DNA of 15,274 nt from an uncultured Lachnospiraceae bacterium (GTDB taxonomy: Bacteria; Bacillota; Clostridia; Lachnospirales; Lachnospiraceae). The DNA is taken from assembly GCA_902764045.1 (NCBI GenBank), contig CACWUI010000045.1, positions 1 through 15,274 of the forward strand, written 5' to 3'. Positions 7,882-14,497 of this stretch are shown here, one piece after another. The translations under genes were made by a program, and so were the position numbers. Each line of letters opens with the position of its first letter. The stretch's first letter is position 1. The notes beneath the pieces are model-generated. The model saw nothing but the letters and a program-made list of their open reading frames with translations, searched no databases and had not been told where the DNA came from.

Positions 7882-10137
7882 CTATAATGCCGCATCCTTT
7901 AACGCCATATTCATTGGCATCTTTTTTATCTTAAGTAATTCCAACAAAGCCACAATCACATAAGTAACTGTCCCAATGACTATCATTTTCACATACACAT
8001 CGGGCCCTACGTAAAACGGCAGCCAACCGCTCATGGTCTTTGTAAGCATCTCGGTGTACAGTAATCCCACTATATATTTTGATATAAATGTAGTGGCAAG
8101 TATTGCCGCGATCACCACGATGGAAGTCGTAGCCACATACAGTCCCCCTATCTCGCCATCTTTGTATCCTAATATTTTCGACAGGGATATAGCCTTTGCG
8201 CTCTTTTCTATGATCAGTCTTGAGAGCAGGTAAATAATGATCACGAAGAGAACTACGGCAAACACACAGATTATGTACATAATACTCCTCAGGGACTTGT
8301 CGATCTGTCTAGATACTTTACCCATTTCTTTTGCATCTATTATCGTCGCAATATTCTCATCATCAATATCCCTTATCTCTTCATCCGAATGATAGCCGTT
8401 GAAATATCCCTTTTCATTACCGAAGATTTCGTTTGCATTATCAAAGCCTGTAAATAACGCGATTTCTCCTTCGTAATCAATAACTCCTCCGACCTTAAAT
8501 TCGTAGTTTTTGTCTTCATACTTTTCTTTCAGGATTATGGTATCGTCTTCTTTTACGTGATATTTATCCGAATAAGACTTCGATGTATATATCTTATCCC
8601 TATCCTTTATGCTTATAAATTCATCATTATCAGATACACCGTATATACTTACATCTTCCGAAATATATCCGTTTTCTCCGAGCGTTTTAAGAGAATGCAC
8701 CGTAAATTTATATGCATTTTCACTTTTTGTCTCTACGGGAGCTTTAAGCACATAAGTATATTTGCATATCATGTTCTCATATATCCTGTCGTTATAATTA
8801 TCCAAGGTGCTTGGCATTATAAATCCAAACATGAGTAACACATTTGAAAAAAGAACACCTACGATAATCACCGCATAGCTGCCCAAATTCCCGGCGAAGA
8901 TCCTTTTACGAAATCTTGACATTATGGGCGTCCCGTGAGACAACTTCATCGCTCTTTTCCCGCCTTTCCTGCTCAGATCTCTTCTTAGGAAATTCAATGG
9001 CGAATAGGACAGGCTGTATCTTAGTATTATAAAATTTATTATCAAAACTATCGCAGCCGGAATGATCGTGGTCTGAAGTAAGGCTTGAGCATTCCAAAGA
9101 GTCTTATAGCTTGTAAGGCTGTAGCTTTCCAGATACGCTTTTGCATTTAAGTCTTTAAGTAGAGTGTAGCCAAGTATATTGCCCACTACCGCACCTATTA
9201 CAGTTATCATTACGGGAAGAAAAAGATAATGCCTGAGCAGTTCGCCTTTTTTATATCCTGATGATAATAATGTACCTATTGCTCCGGATTCGTTATTTAT
9301 GGTCTCTTTTGCCATAACACCGAATATAAAAGCAAGGATCACAATAATCATATATAAGACCATCTGTATCATTGCCCTGTCTTTTCCAAAATCTTCTCCG
9401 GTAAACTGAATAGCCCGGCTCATATATCTCGGTATATAATCCGACAGTAATACGTTTTCGCTCATGACCTTCAACAGATCATCGGCGACCTCCTTTTCTT
9501 TTGTCTCATTTTCCGGAGGAGTATTATATTTCCATGAATATCTGTATGTAATATTGTTATCTTGTACTCTTTCCCAGCCTTTATCTGATACTATAGCCAC
9601 TCCGAACCCGGTGTTGTCATATATCATGTCTGTATTGCTTTGAAACAGACAACTGTAATCCGGCAATGCCACCAGGCCGGTAATATGCCATGAATCATCT
9701 CCTACGGAAATATCATCTCCCACTGCCAGCCCGTTGTTTTGTGCATAAAGTCTGTCGATAGCTATTTCATTCTCATTTACGGGCTTTGAGCCATTAAGAA
9801 CGTCTATGGTATTTACTTCTTTACGATCTTTATATATGCGTAAGATTGTATCAGTATCAGTACTTTGGTCCGTAAAAAAGTCCTCGTAAACTTTTATCTT
9901 TTCTTCTTCAAGCTTTTCTTTCTGCTGTGAAGTAAGCTTTGTCGCAGAAGTAAAATTACCGTCTTCTACGTTATATTTATCAAAGCTTTCTTCATAGGCA
10001 TGTATCAAACTGTTGTCTGCAACCAGAAAACCCGATACCTCTCCTATGGATATGACAATAAGGATAAATATTACAAGATATCTTCCGATCCCGCTTCTTA
10101 GCTCTCTTATAAATCTTTTATTTAACGGATCTCTCAT
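7882..10137 (-). CDS. FtsX-like ABC transporter permease
   Basis: A 751-residue membrane protein with two FtsX-type permease domains. Hydrophobic segments occur near residues 20-40, then three around 260-375, one near 420-440 and three in the last 130 residues: eight in all. Large extracytoplasmic regions (about 41-255 and 445-620) lie in the positions of MacB/BceB-like periplasmic or external domains. The start codon overlaps the ATPase stop (TAATG), so the two are co-translated. With the ATPase it would form a mechanotransmission-type exporter of lipids, lipoproteins or peptides, or an antimicrobial-peptide sensor/resistance pump; substrate unknown. No two-component system is next to it. 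The C-terminus ends normally (LKIKKMPMNMALKDAAL). Confidence 0.9.
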   Translation of the reverse strand: MRDPLNKRFIRELRSGIGRYLVIFILIVISIGEVSGFLVADNSLIHAYEESFDKYNVEDGNFTSATKLTSQQKEKLEEEKIKVYEDFFTDQSTDTDTILRIYKDRKEVNTIDVLNGSKPVNENEIAIDRLYAQNNGLAVGDDISVGDDSWHITGLVALPDYSCLFQSNTDMIYDNTGFGVAIVSDKGWERVQDNNITYRYSWKYNTPPENETKEKEVADDLLKVMSENVLLSDYIPRYMSRAIQFTGEDFGKDRAMIQMVLYMIIVILAFIFGVMAKETINNESGAIGTLLSSGYKKGELLRHYLFLPVMITVIGAVVGNILGYTLLKDLNAKAYLESYSLTSYKTLWNAQALLQTTIIPAAIVLIINFIILRYSLSYSPLNFLRRDLSRKGGKRAMKLSHGTPIMSRFRKRIFAGNLGSYAVIIVGVLFSNVLLMFGFIMPSTLDNYNDRIYENMICKYTYVLKAPVETKSENAYKFTVHSLKTLGENGYISEDVSIYGVSDNDEFISIKDRDKIYTSKSYSDKYHVKEDDTIILKEKYEDKNYEFKVGGVIDYEGEIALFTGFDNANEIFGNEKGYFNGYHSDEEIRDIDDENIATIIDAKEMGKVSRQIDKSLRSIMYIICVFAVVLFVIIIYLLSRLIIEKSAKAISLSKILGYKDGEIGGLYVATTSIVVIAAILATTFISKYIVGLLYTEMLTKTMSGWLPFYVGPDVYVKMIVIGTVTYVIVALLELLKIKKMPMNMALKDAAL

Positions 10138-10835
10138 TAATATTCCAATTCCTCCGCCGATATCTTATTGTCGTTTACAAATATGTCTATTATCCTTCCG
10201 TCCTTTAGTGTGAGCGTCCTGTCTGCGATCCTTTTTATGGCTTCATTGTGAGTGACCATTATGACTGTGGTCTTATACTTTTGATTTACCGTTTCGATAA
10301 GCTTAAGTATCTCTTTACCCGTATGGTAATCTAAAGCTCCCGTAGGCTCGTCGCAAAGAAGTATCTCAGGTTTTTTTATAACCGCACGCCCTATAGACGT
10401 CCTCTGCTGCTGTCCGCCGGAAATATGCCTCGGCAATTTGTCTTGTTGTTTTTCAAGACCTATGTCTTTTAATATGGTGTCCACGTCAAGTGAGGCTTTG
10501 CTTAAATAAGCCCCTACCTCTATATTTTCTCTGACCGTCAGATTCGGGATCAGGTTATACATCTGAAATATATATCCCAGATTTTCTCTTCGATACAGAG
10601 TCAATTCCTTATCACTCATTTTCCCCATATCGTCCCCGTTTAGCACAACGCTTCCTTCATCCGGTTTATCAATTCCTCCGATGATGTTAAGCAATGTTGA
10701 TTTACCGCTGCCGGAGGGTCCCAGAAGGCACAGGAATTCGCCTTTGTTCACCTCCATGTCTATGCCGCGCAATACCTCTACTTTACTGTCACCGTCACCA
10801 AATGATTTTTTTAAATCTTTGATAGATAAAAACAT
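10137..10835 (-). CDS. ABC transporter ATP-binding protein (MacB/LolD type)
   Basis: A 232-residue ATPase carrying every expected motif in order: Walker A GPSGSGKST (39-47), Q-loop in YIFQMYNLIP, signature SGGQQQRTSIGRA, Walker B ILLCDEPTGALD and the switch histidine in VTHN. The length and the EPTGALD sequence place it with the MacB/LolD/FtsE-like group that partners FtsX-type permeases. It powers the permease encoded directly downstream with a one-base overlap. ATG 10835 has GAGG just upstream, 17 bases after the stop of the small truncated DUF2325 ORF, so it is probably read from the promoter at 11034-11062. Confidence 0.95.
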   Translation of the reverse strand: MFLSIKDLKKSFGDGDSKVEVLRGIDMEVNKGEFLCLLGPSGSGKSTLLNIIGGIDKPDEGSVVLNGDDMGKMSDKELTLYRRENLGYIFQMYNLIPNLTVRENIEVGAYLSKASLDVDTILKDIGLEKQQDKLPRHISGGQQQRTSIGRAVIKKPEILLCDEPTGALDYHTGKEILKLIETVNQKYKTTVIMVTHNEAIKRIADRTLTLKDGRIIDIFVNDNKISAEELEY

Positions 10836-10851
10836 TTTCTGCCTCTTTTAC

Positions 10852-10920
10852 TTAACTTTTGCATATTTCCTTGTACTTACTTTCCATACACTCATTTCCG
10901 CCTACTATAACAACGCTCAT
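10852..10920 (-). pseudogene. 5' end of a DUF2325 gene kept as a 22-codon leader ORF
   Basis: A perfect ribosome site AAAGGAG (10926-10932) precedes ATG 10920 and the ORF reads MSVVIVGGNECMESKYKEIC before KS and a TAA. This is, from memory, the characteristic N-terminus of DUF2325 proteins (about 90-100 residues in full). It stops where the family normally continues with a tyrosine-glycine-cysteine stretch, and the ABC ATPase begins 17 bases later. The piece is likely a truncated gene that still supplies translation-initiation signals upstream of the exporter, whether as debris or as a leader peptide. DUF2325 genes in Lachnospiraceae sit, as far as I recall, near iron-transport genes; the operators upstream fit that. 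Confidence 0.6.
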
Positions 10921-10974
10921 ATATTCTCCTTTCGTAATATGTATCAGCACGGTTTTTTTATATCTTACCGTTTT

Positions 10975-10990
10975 GTTAGCTTAGGCTAAC
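10975..10990 (-). promoter_or_regulatory. Palindromic operator 2, DtxR/IdeR-like
   Basis: GTTAGC-TTAG-GCTAAC on the plus strand is a 16-base palindrome. With its flanks, TTAGCTTAGGCTAAC shares most positions with the DtxR/IdeR consensus TTAGGTTAGGCTAACCTAA (about 15 of 19 by eye over the full site). It lies in the 5' leader of the exporter transcript, 34 bases centre to centre from the other copy. Confidence 0.55.
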
Positions 10991-11008
10991 TCATGGTTAT
11001 TAAAAAAA

Positions 11009-11024
11009 GTTAGCCCTCGCTAAC
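11009..11024 (-). promoter_or_regulatory. Palindromic operator 1 next to the transcription start
   Basis: GTTAGC-GAGG-GCTAAC (minus strand) has the same half-sites as the copy at 10975-10990. It begins about ten bases after the -10 hexamer, so a bound repressor would block initiation or early elongation. It is also followed on the minus strand by T7, so the transcript could form a short terminator-like hairpin; the repeated half-sites make an operator the better reading. Confidence 0.6.
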
Positions 11025-11033
11025 ACTGTGTTG

Positions 11034-11062
11034 ATTTTATACATCCGGCATTTATTTGTCAA
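11034..11062 (-). promoter_or_regulatory. Promoter of the ABC exporter operon
   Basis: On the minus strand a perfect TTGACA (11057-11062) is followed after 17 bases by TAAAAT (11034-11039). Transcription would start near 11027, giving a leader of about 190 bases that contains both palindromes and the truncated DUF2325 ORF. Confidence 0.75.
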
Positions 11063-11079
11063 CTGTATTGAACGGTTAT

Positions 11080-11574
11080 CTATATCTTCATCCCCATTAC
11101 GTAATCCCTGCTCACAAAACCGTCTCCCATATCCGTATCTAATTCTTTTTCCACATAAAATCCCAAATGCTTGTATGCTTCTATAGACCTGGTGTTATCA
11201 CGATTCACATGCAGGAAGATCTCATGAAGATCTTCTTTTCTTGCTTCAGTCTTTATAAAATCCAGAACATCGGATGAAATACCTTTGCCTCTGAATTCTT
11301 TCTCTAAATAAATCTTGCTCAAGAACATCCTGCCATCTTTGGGATAAAAACTGAAATATCCGGCCCTGTCATCAGACTCATCCGTATAAACATAATAATA
11401 GTTGCTACCCTCATCCAGCTGCTGCTTTATGGCAGTTTCGGAAAGAAACAGCTCAAAAACATAATCCGTAAGCCCCTTATCCACGCATGTATAATAGTGC
11501 TCTTTCCATATTTTTTCCGCAAAAGGAACGAGTTCCTTTATATCTTTTTCAGTTATTTTTTTAAAATGTTTCAT
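11080..11574 (-). CDS. GNAT family N-acetyltransferase
   Basis: A 164-residue acetyl-CoA-dependent acetyltransferase. The acetyl-CoA loop is visible as LEKEFRGKGISSDVLDFI (the R/Q-x-x-G-x-G/A pattern), with the preceding strand MFLSKIYL and the later NRDNTRSIEAYKHLGF motif, which is typical of GNAT enzymes in the RimI-like and aminoglycoside/phosphinothricin-like groups. The ATG at 11574 is preferred to one nine codons upstream because GGAGG stands four bases ahead of it. The substrate cannot be told; small metabolites or antibiotics are common for such single-domain GNATs. It diverges from the methyltransferase and stops just before the exporter promoter, but transcription of the exporter has its own start. 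Confidence 0.88.
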   Translation of the reverse strand: MKHFKKITEKDIKELVPFAEKIWKEHYYTCVDKGLTDYVFELFLSETAIKQQLDEGSNYYYVYTDESDDRAGYFSFYPKDGRMFLSKIYLEKEFRGKGISSDVLDFIKTEARKEDLHEIFLHVNRDNTRSIEAYKHLGFYVEKELDTDMGDGFVSRDYVMGMKI

Positions 11575-11646
11575 GCTGCCTCCATCCATCTCGTTATACA
11601 CGCGTCCCCCTTGGGTAAATGTATCTCCTCACTATTGCTTTAGGCT

Positions 11647-11674
11647 TTGTCAGGCGTTACAAGCATTATATCAT
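11647..11674 (+). promoter_or_regulatory. Possible methyltransferase promoter
   Basis: TTGTCA (11647-11652) and TATCAT (11669-11674) are 16 bases apart and would start transcription near 11681, shortly before the AGGAG at 11694-11698. The hexamers are imperfect and overlap the better minus-strand promoter of the acetyltransferase gene, so this is tentative. Confidence 0.35.
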
Positions 11675-11694
11675 ATAGAAAAAAATACTGTTCA
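11665..11694 (-). promoter_or_regulatory. GNAT gene promoter (extended -10)
   Basis: On the minus strand TGATATAAT gives a perfect TATAAT (11665-11670) with the TGn extension; TGAACA (11689-11694) stands 18 bases upstream as a moderate -35. It lies about 90 bases before the acetyltransferase ATG. Confidence 0.5.
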
Positions 11695-11704
11695 GGAGAC
11701 TCTG

Positions 11705-12496
11705 ATGATACCTCTGTTTGGCAGAAAACTATGCACAGAGGTGTTTCCTGATCTGTACAGGGATGATACGGCCGTGATGCTGTGCGAAAAAGTTGACTAC
11801 GATTTCAGTGAAATGGAAAAAAAGAGCAGAAGCAGTTTTTATCGTTTCGGCGCATTGGAGGCGGCCATGAGACAGCTGGATATCAAATGGGAGATCGAAG
11901 ATTATCTCAAGGAAAACCCGAATGCGGCAGTGATCAACATGGGCTGCGGCCTGGACAATACAGGGCGTGCAGTGGATAACGGAAAGATAAAAATATATAA
12001 CGTCGACTTTGCAGACATCGTAGAAGCAAGAGAGATTCTGCTGCCCAACGGGGACAGAGAGGAAAGCATAGCAACGGAATTAAGTGAGCTGTCATGGCTG
12101 GACAAAATTGACGCAAGCCGGGGCGCGGTATTCTTCGCTGCGGGAGTTTTCCATTACCTGACTACAGAACAGGTAAAACGCCTTGTTCTTGAGATCGGCA
12201 AACGATTTCCCGGAGCACGTCTCGTATTCGATACTGTAGGAAGGCTTGGACATAAGCTTATGATGAAAAAAGTGCTGAAGAATTTCGGGATCACCGATGT
12301 GAGCGGCTACTTCCACGTAAATAATGCGGAAAAGGAGCTGGGAGACTGGTCCGGGAATATCTCTTTGAGCCACCGAGGATACATGCTTGGTTACTACGAC
12401 CTCCATACCACCGGCGTCACAGGATTCCACAGATTCCTGTCACGGATTGGAGACGGCCCTATGAAAATGCGTATCGTGAGGATGGATTTTTCATAA
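11705..12496 (+). CDS. Class I SAM-dependent methyltransferase, leucine carboxyl methyltransferase type
   Basis: A protein of 263 residues resembling the LCMT/PpmP-like group often labelled 'O-methyltransferase involved in polyketide biosynthesis'. The SAM-binding motif I is AAVINMGCGLDNTGR, motif II YNVDFADIVEAR with the ribose-binding aspartate, and FFAAGVFHYLTTEQV marks the post-II region. In relatives the segment just before MIPLFGR (here EKNTVQETL) is coded protein; it is present in frame here but no ATG precedes it, only ATA where a start would fit. ATG 11705 has AGGAG six bases upstream, so I place the start there, possibly a shortened form. The substrate is unknown, and a link to the A-C-ACP operon is only speculation. 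Confidence 0.78.
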   Translation: MIPLFGRKLCTEVFPDLYRDDTAVMLCEKVDYDFSEMEKKSRSSFYRFGALEAAMRQLDIKWEIEDYLKENPNAAVINMGCGLDNTGRAVDNGKIKIYNVDFADIVEAREILLPNGDREESIATELSELSWLDKIDASRGAVFFAAGVFHYLTTEQVKRLVLEIGKRFPGARLVFDTVGRLGHKLMMKKVLKNFGITDVSGYFHVNNAEKELGDWSGNISLSHRGYMLGYYDLHTTGVTGFHRFLSRIGDGPMKMRIVRMDFS

Positions 12497-12521
12497 ATCA
12501 AGATAACTCTTTAATCCATTC

Positions 12522-12572
12522 TCATGCATCTGCCTGCAGAACCTGAAAATCTTTTACTTCGCTTACCTTCAT
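12522..12572 (-). pseudogene. 5' stub of an unknown gene
   Basis: GGAGAG stands eight bases before ATG 12572, which opens MKVSEVKDFQVLQADA and stops at TGA after 16 codons. A neighbouring frame reads on as MHENGLKSYLDL to a TGA near 12490. It looks like the start of a gene following the membrane-protein remnant in one operon, then cut or frameshifted. I do not recognise it. Confidence 0.3.
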
Positions 12573-12585
12573 GAAAAAAACTCTC

Positions 12586-12720
12586 CTACATAATCCATTT
12601 TTTCAGTTTGCTCATGGCCAGACGTTCTATATAGACACCTCCGATGATAGATGATAACAATATAACGTAACTTATATCCAGATTTACTATTAAATTCACT
12701 ATAGTCCCAATAAATGTTAT
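12586..12720 (-). pseudogene. 3' stub of an unknown membrane protein
   Basis: The minus strand reads 44 codons of hydrophobic protein (ITFIGTIVNLIVNLDISYVI, then LLSSIIGGVYIERLAMSKLKKWIM) to a TAG. It has two probable membrane helices and a basic tail, as at the C-terminus of a transporter, but no start; upstream the frame runs into the hairpin at 12733-12772. Its family is not recognised. Confidence 0.35.
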
Positions 12721-12732
12721 GTCAACAAAAAT

Positions 12733-12772
12733 ACGTCCTTAAAAATGCTAAATATAACATTTTTAAGGACGT
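12733..12772 (-). terminator. Perfect 15-bp-stem hairpin at a gene-truncation point
   Basis: ACGTCCTTAAAAATG (12733-12747) is exactly complementary to 12758-12772 around a ten-base AT-rich loop. On the minus strand the stem is followed by ATTTTTG, so it can end transcription of the macro-domain operon. The stop codon of the macro ORF lies in the stem. The adjoining GGAAGACACG is shared with the inverted repeat at 14498-14563. Confidence 0.6.
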
Positions 12773-13185
12773 GTCTTCCCCACACCGGTGGATATGGACG
12801 GAAATGCTATGCTCAGGATTCCGTTTTTAACTGCAAGCTCCACACAGGATCTGTAGCAGGATGCAAGAAGCCCGGCTTCACCGTTTCCGCCACCCTGCCA
12901 TATGGGTCCGGGGGTATGGATCACATACTCACAGGGAAGATCATATGCTTTGGTGATCTTAGCTTTACCCGTTTCACAGCCGCCCAGCAGACGGCACTCC
13001 GCCAAAAGCTCCGGTCCGGCCACGTGATGAATGGCACCATCCACGCCGCCGCCACCAAGCAGGCTTGTGTTGGCAGCATTGGCAATAGCCTGTACGCCGT
13101 GATCTGTCGTAATATCACCAAGCACGGCTATGATCTGTGTCGTCGCAGTATTTTCAGCGTTGTTACTGTTTTCATTTATATCCAT
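12763..13185 (-). pseudogene. Macro-domain (ADP-ribose hydrolase-like) protein, C-terminally truncated
   Basis: The 140-residue ORF shows an almost complete macro domain: GDITTDHGVQAIANAANTSL, the GGGGVDGAIH loop, YVIHTPGPIWQGG and IAFPSISTGV. These residues bind ADP-ribose or O-acetyl-ADP-ribose and are the catalytic loop in MacroD/YmdB-type hydrolases. Family members normally run 30-40 residues past STGV with a tyrosine-containing loop and a final helix; here the ORF turns into KTRP and a TAA contributed by a hairpin. AGGAGG eight bases ahead supports ATG 13185, 24 bases after the TfoX-like gene. Activity is doubtful because the loop after STGV is missing. Confidence 0.8.
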
Positions 13186-13209
13186 AAACGCCTCCTGTGA
13201 TCTTATTAC

Positions 13210-13524
13210 TCATTTACCTTTTTTCCGCTCCGGAAGTTCCTCATACATGGCTTCCAACAATGCTTTCAAAAAAGCTTTATCCTCCACCTCATCCACCAAA
13301 AGCATTTCTTTCGCTCCCTCATAAGGCATCTCCTGCTGCGCATCCGGCATCATGCGACGTGCAGCCTCCACCGGCTTTACAAGAAAGCGGTCGTCATAAA
13401 TACCGCCGATGATCTTGCCGCGGTAGTATAAAATGTACTCCCCCATCATGGCACGATAGGAAATATCCCCTGCTTCCGAAAGCTGCTCTAATATATAATT
13501 CAGATATTCTTTACTTGATGACAT
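13210..13524 (-). CDS. TfoX/Sxy N-terminal domain protein
   Basis: A 104-residue single-domain protein of the TfoX_N family: MSSSKEYLNYILEQL, then the hallmark YRAMMGEYILYYRGKIIGGI, DDRFLVKPV and a C-terminal helix LKALLEAMYEELPERKK. In Gammaproteobacteria this domain is part of the competence regulator TfoX/Sxy, but stand-alone copies are widespread in Firmicutes and have no known role there. It lies in a chain of small minus-strand genes between the Dabb protein (46 bases upstream) and the macro-domain gene (24 bases downstream). The ribosome site (AGG eight bases before the ATG) is weak. Confidence 0.88.
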   Translation of the reverse strand: MSSSKEYLNYILEQLSEAGDISYRAMMGEYILYYRGKIIGGIYDDRFLVKPVEAARRMMPDAQQEMPYEGAKEMLLVDEVEDKAFLKALLEAMYEELPERKKGK

Positions 13525-13570
13525 ACTAAAACCTGTTAAATATTAAATCTGTACATACAAATGGGCTGTT

Positions 13571-13873
13571 TTATATTTCAAAATCCATGCACGTCCGCTC
13601 CTGAACATTGGGCACCACCAGTTCATCCTTTACTTTCACATGTGCCGGATGATCTGCATATACCGCCAGTGCCGCCTTGTCTTCAAAAAGTGAATCAAGA
13701 AACAGGTCTGCATTAGAGGTATCAAGGGGCTCCGTCCCTACGAATATTTCCAGAAGCCCCGGGATAACACCCTTTAAATCCTCCAGTTCCCTCTTAATAT
13801 CCTCTTTTACCCCGCTGCTCTCCTCATTTGTGAGATCCGCTTTCATCTTCCATAAAATAACGTGTCTTACCAT
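13571..13873 (-). CDS. Dabb (stress-responsive alpha/beta barrel) domain protein
   Basis: A 100-residue protein opening MVRHVILWKMK, the typical first strand of the Dabb fold with its histidine, and ending in the YADHPAHVKVKDELVVPNVQ segment that forms the last helix and strand. Length is normal. Dabb proteins are dimeric ferredoxin-like barrels; some bind small hydrophobic ligands or act as polyketide cyclases, but bacterial single-domain members have no settled role. AAAGGAG about seven bases before ATG 13873 overlaps the stop codon of the upstream winged-helix ORF, which suggests coupled translation. Confidence 0.88.
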   Translation of the reverse strand: MVRHVILWKMKADLTNEESSGVKEDIKRELEDLKGVIPGLLEIFVGTEPLDTSNADLFLDSLFEDKAALAVYADHPAHVKVKDELVVPNVQERTCMDFEI

Positions 13874-13883
13874 GATAGCTCCT

Positions 13884-14207
13884 TTATTCCAAAATCTTCA
13901 AATACCCCTTCCGGTACGAACCGATACGCTCAATTATATTCTTCTCTTTTGGTTTCTTAGTATAACCTGCCACCGTTTTTCTACTGACCCCCATAAGTTT
14001 CGACAATCTTGTTACTGTATAACCCGGATTCCGGTAAAGATAAATAAGTAATTCCAATTCCTTTTCACTCAGGCGATCATTCACCTTATCGTTCACCCTA
14101 TCAGTCACCCTGACGCTCTTATCCTCAGGATCGGTGAACTTAATCATTATATCATCGAGATTAACCGTAAAATACGGCATCGGGAAAGCATCACTTTTAT
14201 TAACCAA
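13884..14207 (-). CDS. Winged-helix protein, probably C-terminal fragment of an AlbA_2-type ATP-binding regulator
   Basis: The ORF has 107 codons from a TTG (14205-14207) with AAGGA upstream. Its middle is a short acidic VTDRVNDKVNDRL linker; the C-terminal half is a winged helix (ELLIYLYRNPGYTVTRLSKLMGVSRKTV, recognition helix around SRKTVAGYTKK) ending in ERIGSYRKGYLKILE. The pattern YFTVNLDDIMIKF, R-V-T-D-R linker, winged helix is what one sees at the end of 450-500-residue 'putative DNA-binding/ATP-binding' AlbA_2 (Schlafen-like) proteins, whose N-terminal and ATPase parts are absent. It may be debris or may survive as a small DNA-binding protein translated just ahead of the Dabb gene. 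Confidence 0.6.
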   Translation of the reverse strand: MVNKSDAFPMPYFTVNLDDIMIKFTDPEDKSVRVTDRVNDKVNDRLSEKELELLIYLYRNPGYTVTRLSKLMGVSRKTVAGYTKKPKEKNIIERIGSYRKGYLKILE

Positions 14208-14246
14208 TTTTTCCTTTTAAACAAGTTGGTTAATGAAACACTTGTT
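14200..14246. repeat. Interleaved inverted repeats
   Basis: TTAACCAA (14200-14207) matches TTGGTTAA (14226-14233), and AACAAGT (14220-14226) matches ACTTGTT (14240-14246). They cover the TTG start of the winged-helix ORF and the -35 of a plus-strand promoter, so an operator role is possible. Confidence 0.4.
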
Positions 14247-14271
14247 CTCGAACTGATTTTCTTGTTACAAT
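14242..14271 (+). promoter_or_regulatory. Promoter before the small hydrophobic ORF
   Basis: TTGTTC (14242-14247) and TACAAT (14266-14271) are 18 bases apart. They precede ACTACCG (about 14272) and CGGTAGT (about 14297), a 7-bp inverted repeat directly ahead of a perfect Shine-Dalgarno sequence. Confidence 0.45.
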
Positions 14272-14301
14272 ACTACCGCTGCCATATCTCCTATAACGGT
14301 A

Positions 14302-14412
14302 GTGAAAGGAGGTGATGTAGCGGAAATCCTATTGTCCATGATTCTTTCTGTTGCGGCGAGTATAATATCATATTTATTGAAAGTTTTCATCTTTTTTGCA
14401 TTTATTATTTGA
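14302..14412 (+). CDS. Small hydrophobic peptide with perfect Shine-Dalgarno, start uncertain
   Basis: AAAGGAGGTGAT (14305-14316) is fully complementary to the 16S rRNA 3' end. The frame directly after it reads VAEILLSMILSVAASIISYL then LKVFIFFAFII and TGA: about 31 residues, nearly all one membrane helix. The expected start position holds GTA, not ATG; an in-frame GTG exists at 14302 but lies ahead of the Shine-Dalgarno, and the ATG at 14315 is followed at once by TAG. Short one-helix peptides with such strong signals are common in Lachnospiraceae and recall type I toxins or holin-like peptides. It could be a mutated relic or start at a rare codon. Confidence 0.35.
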   Translation: MKGGDVAEILLSMILSVAASIISYLLKVFIFFAFII

Positions 14413-14450
14413 GATTTTTCATTTTTTTATCACACACTTTACTGTGAGTA

Positions 14451-14491
14451 GTCAATTGGGGTCAATTGCAAACCGAAGCTCCGGTTTGCAA
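14451..14491. repeat. Tandem GTCAATTG and adjacent inverted repeat
   Basis: GTCAATTG occurs twice, ten bases apart (14451 and 14461). TTGCAAACCG (14466-14475) and CGGTTTGCAA (14482-14491) form a perfect 10-bp stem over a six-base loop. It directly adjoins the larger inverted repeat at 14498. Confidence 0.6.
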
Positions 14492-14497
14492 AACTAG

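Noticed and set aside
11003..11009. First palindrome plus T7 as a plain intrinsic terminator
   Set aside because: The stem is only 6 bp, it follows the -10 too closely to end an upstream gene, and the same half-sites recur at 10975-10990, which fits an operator better.
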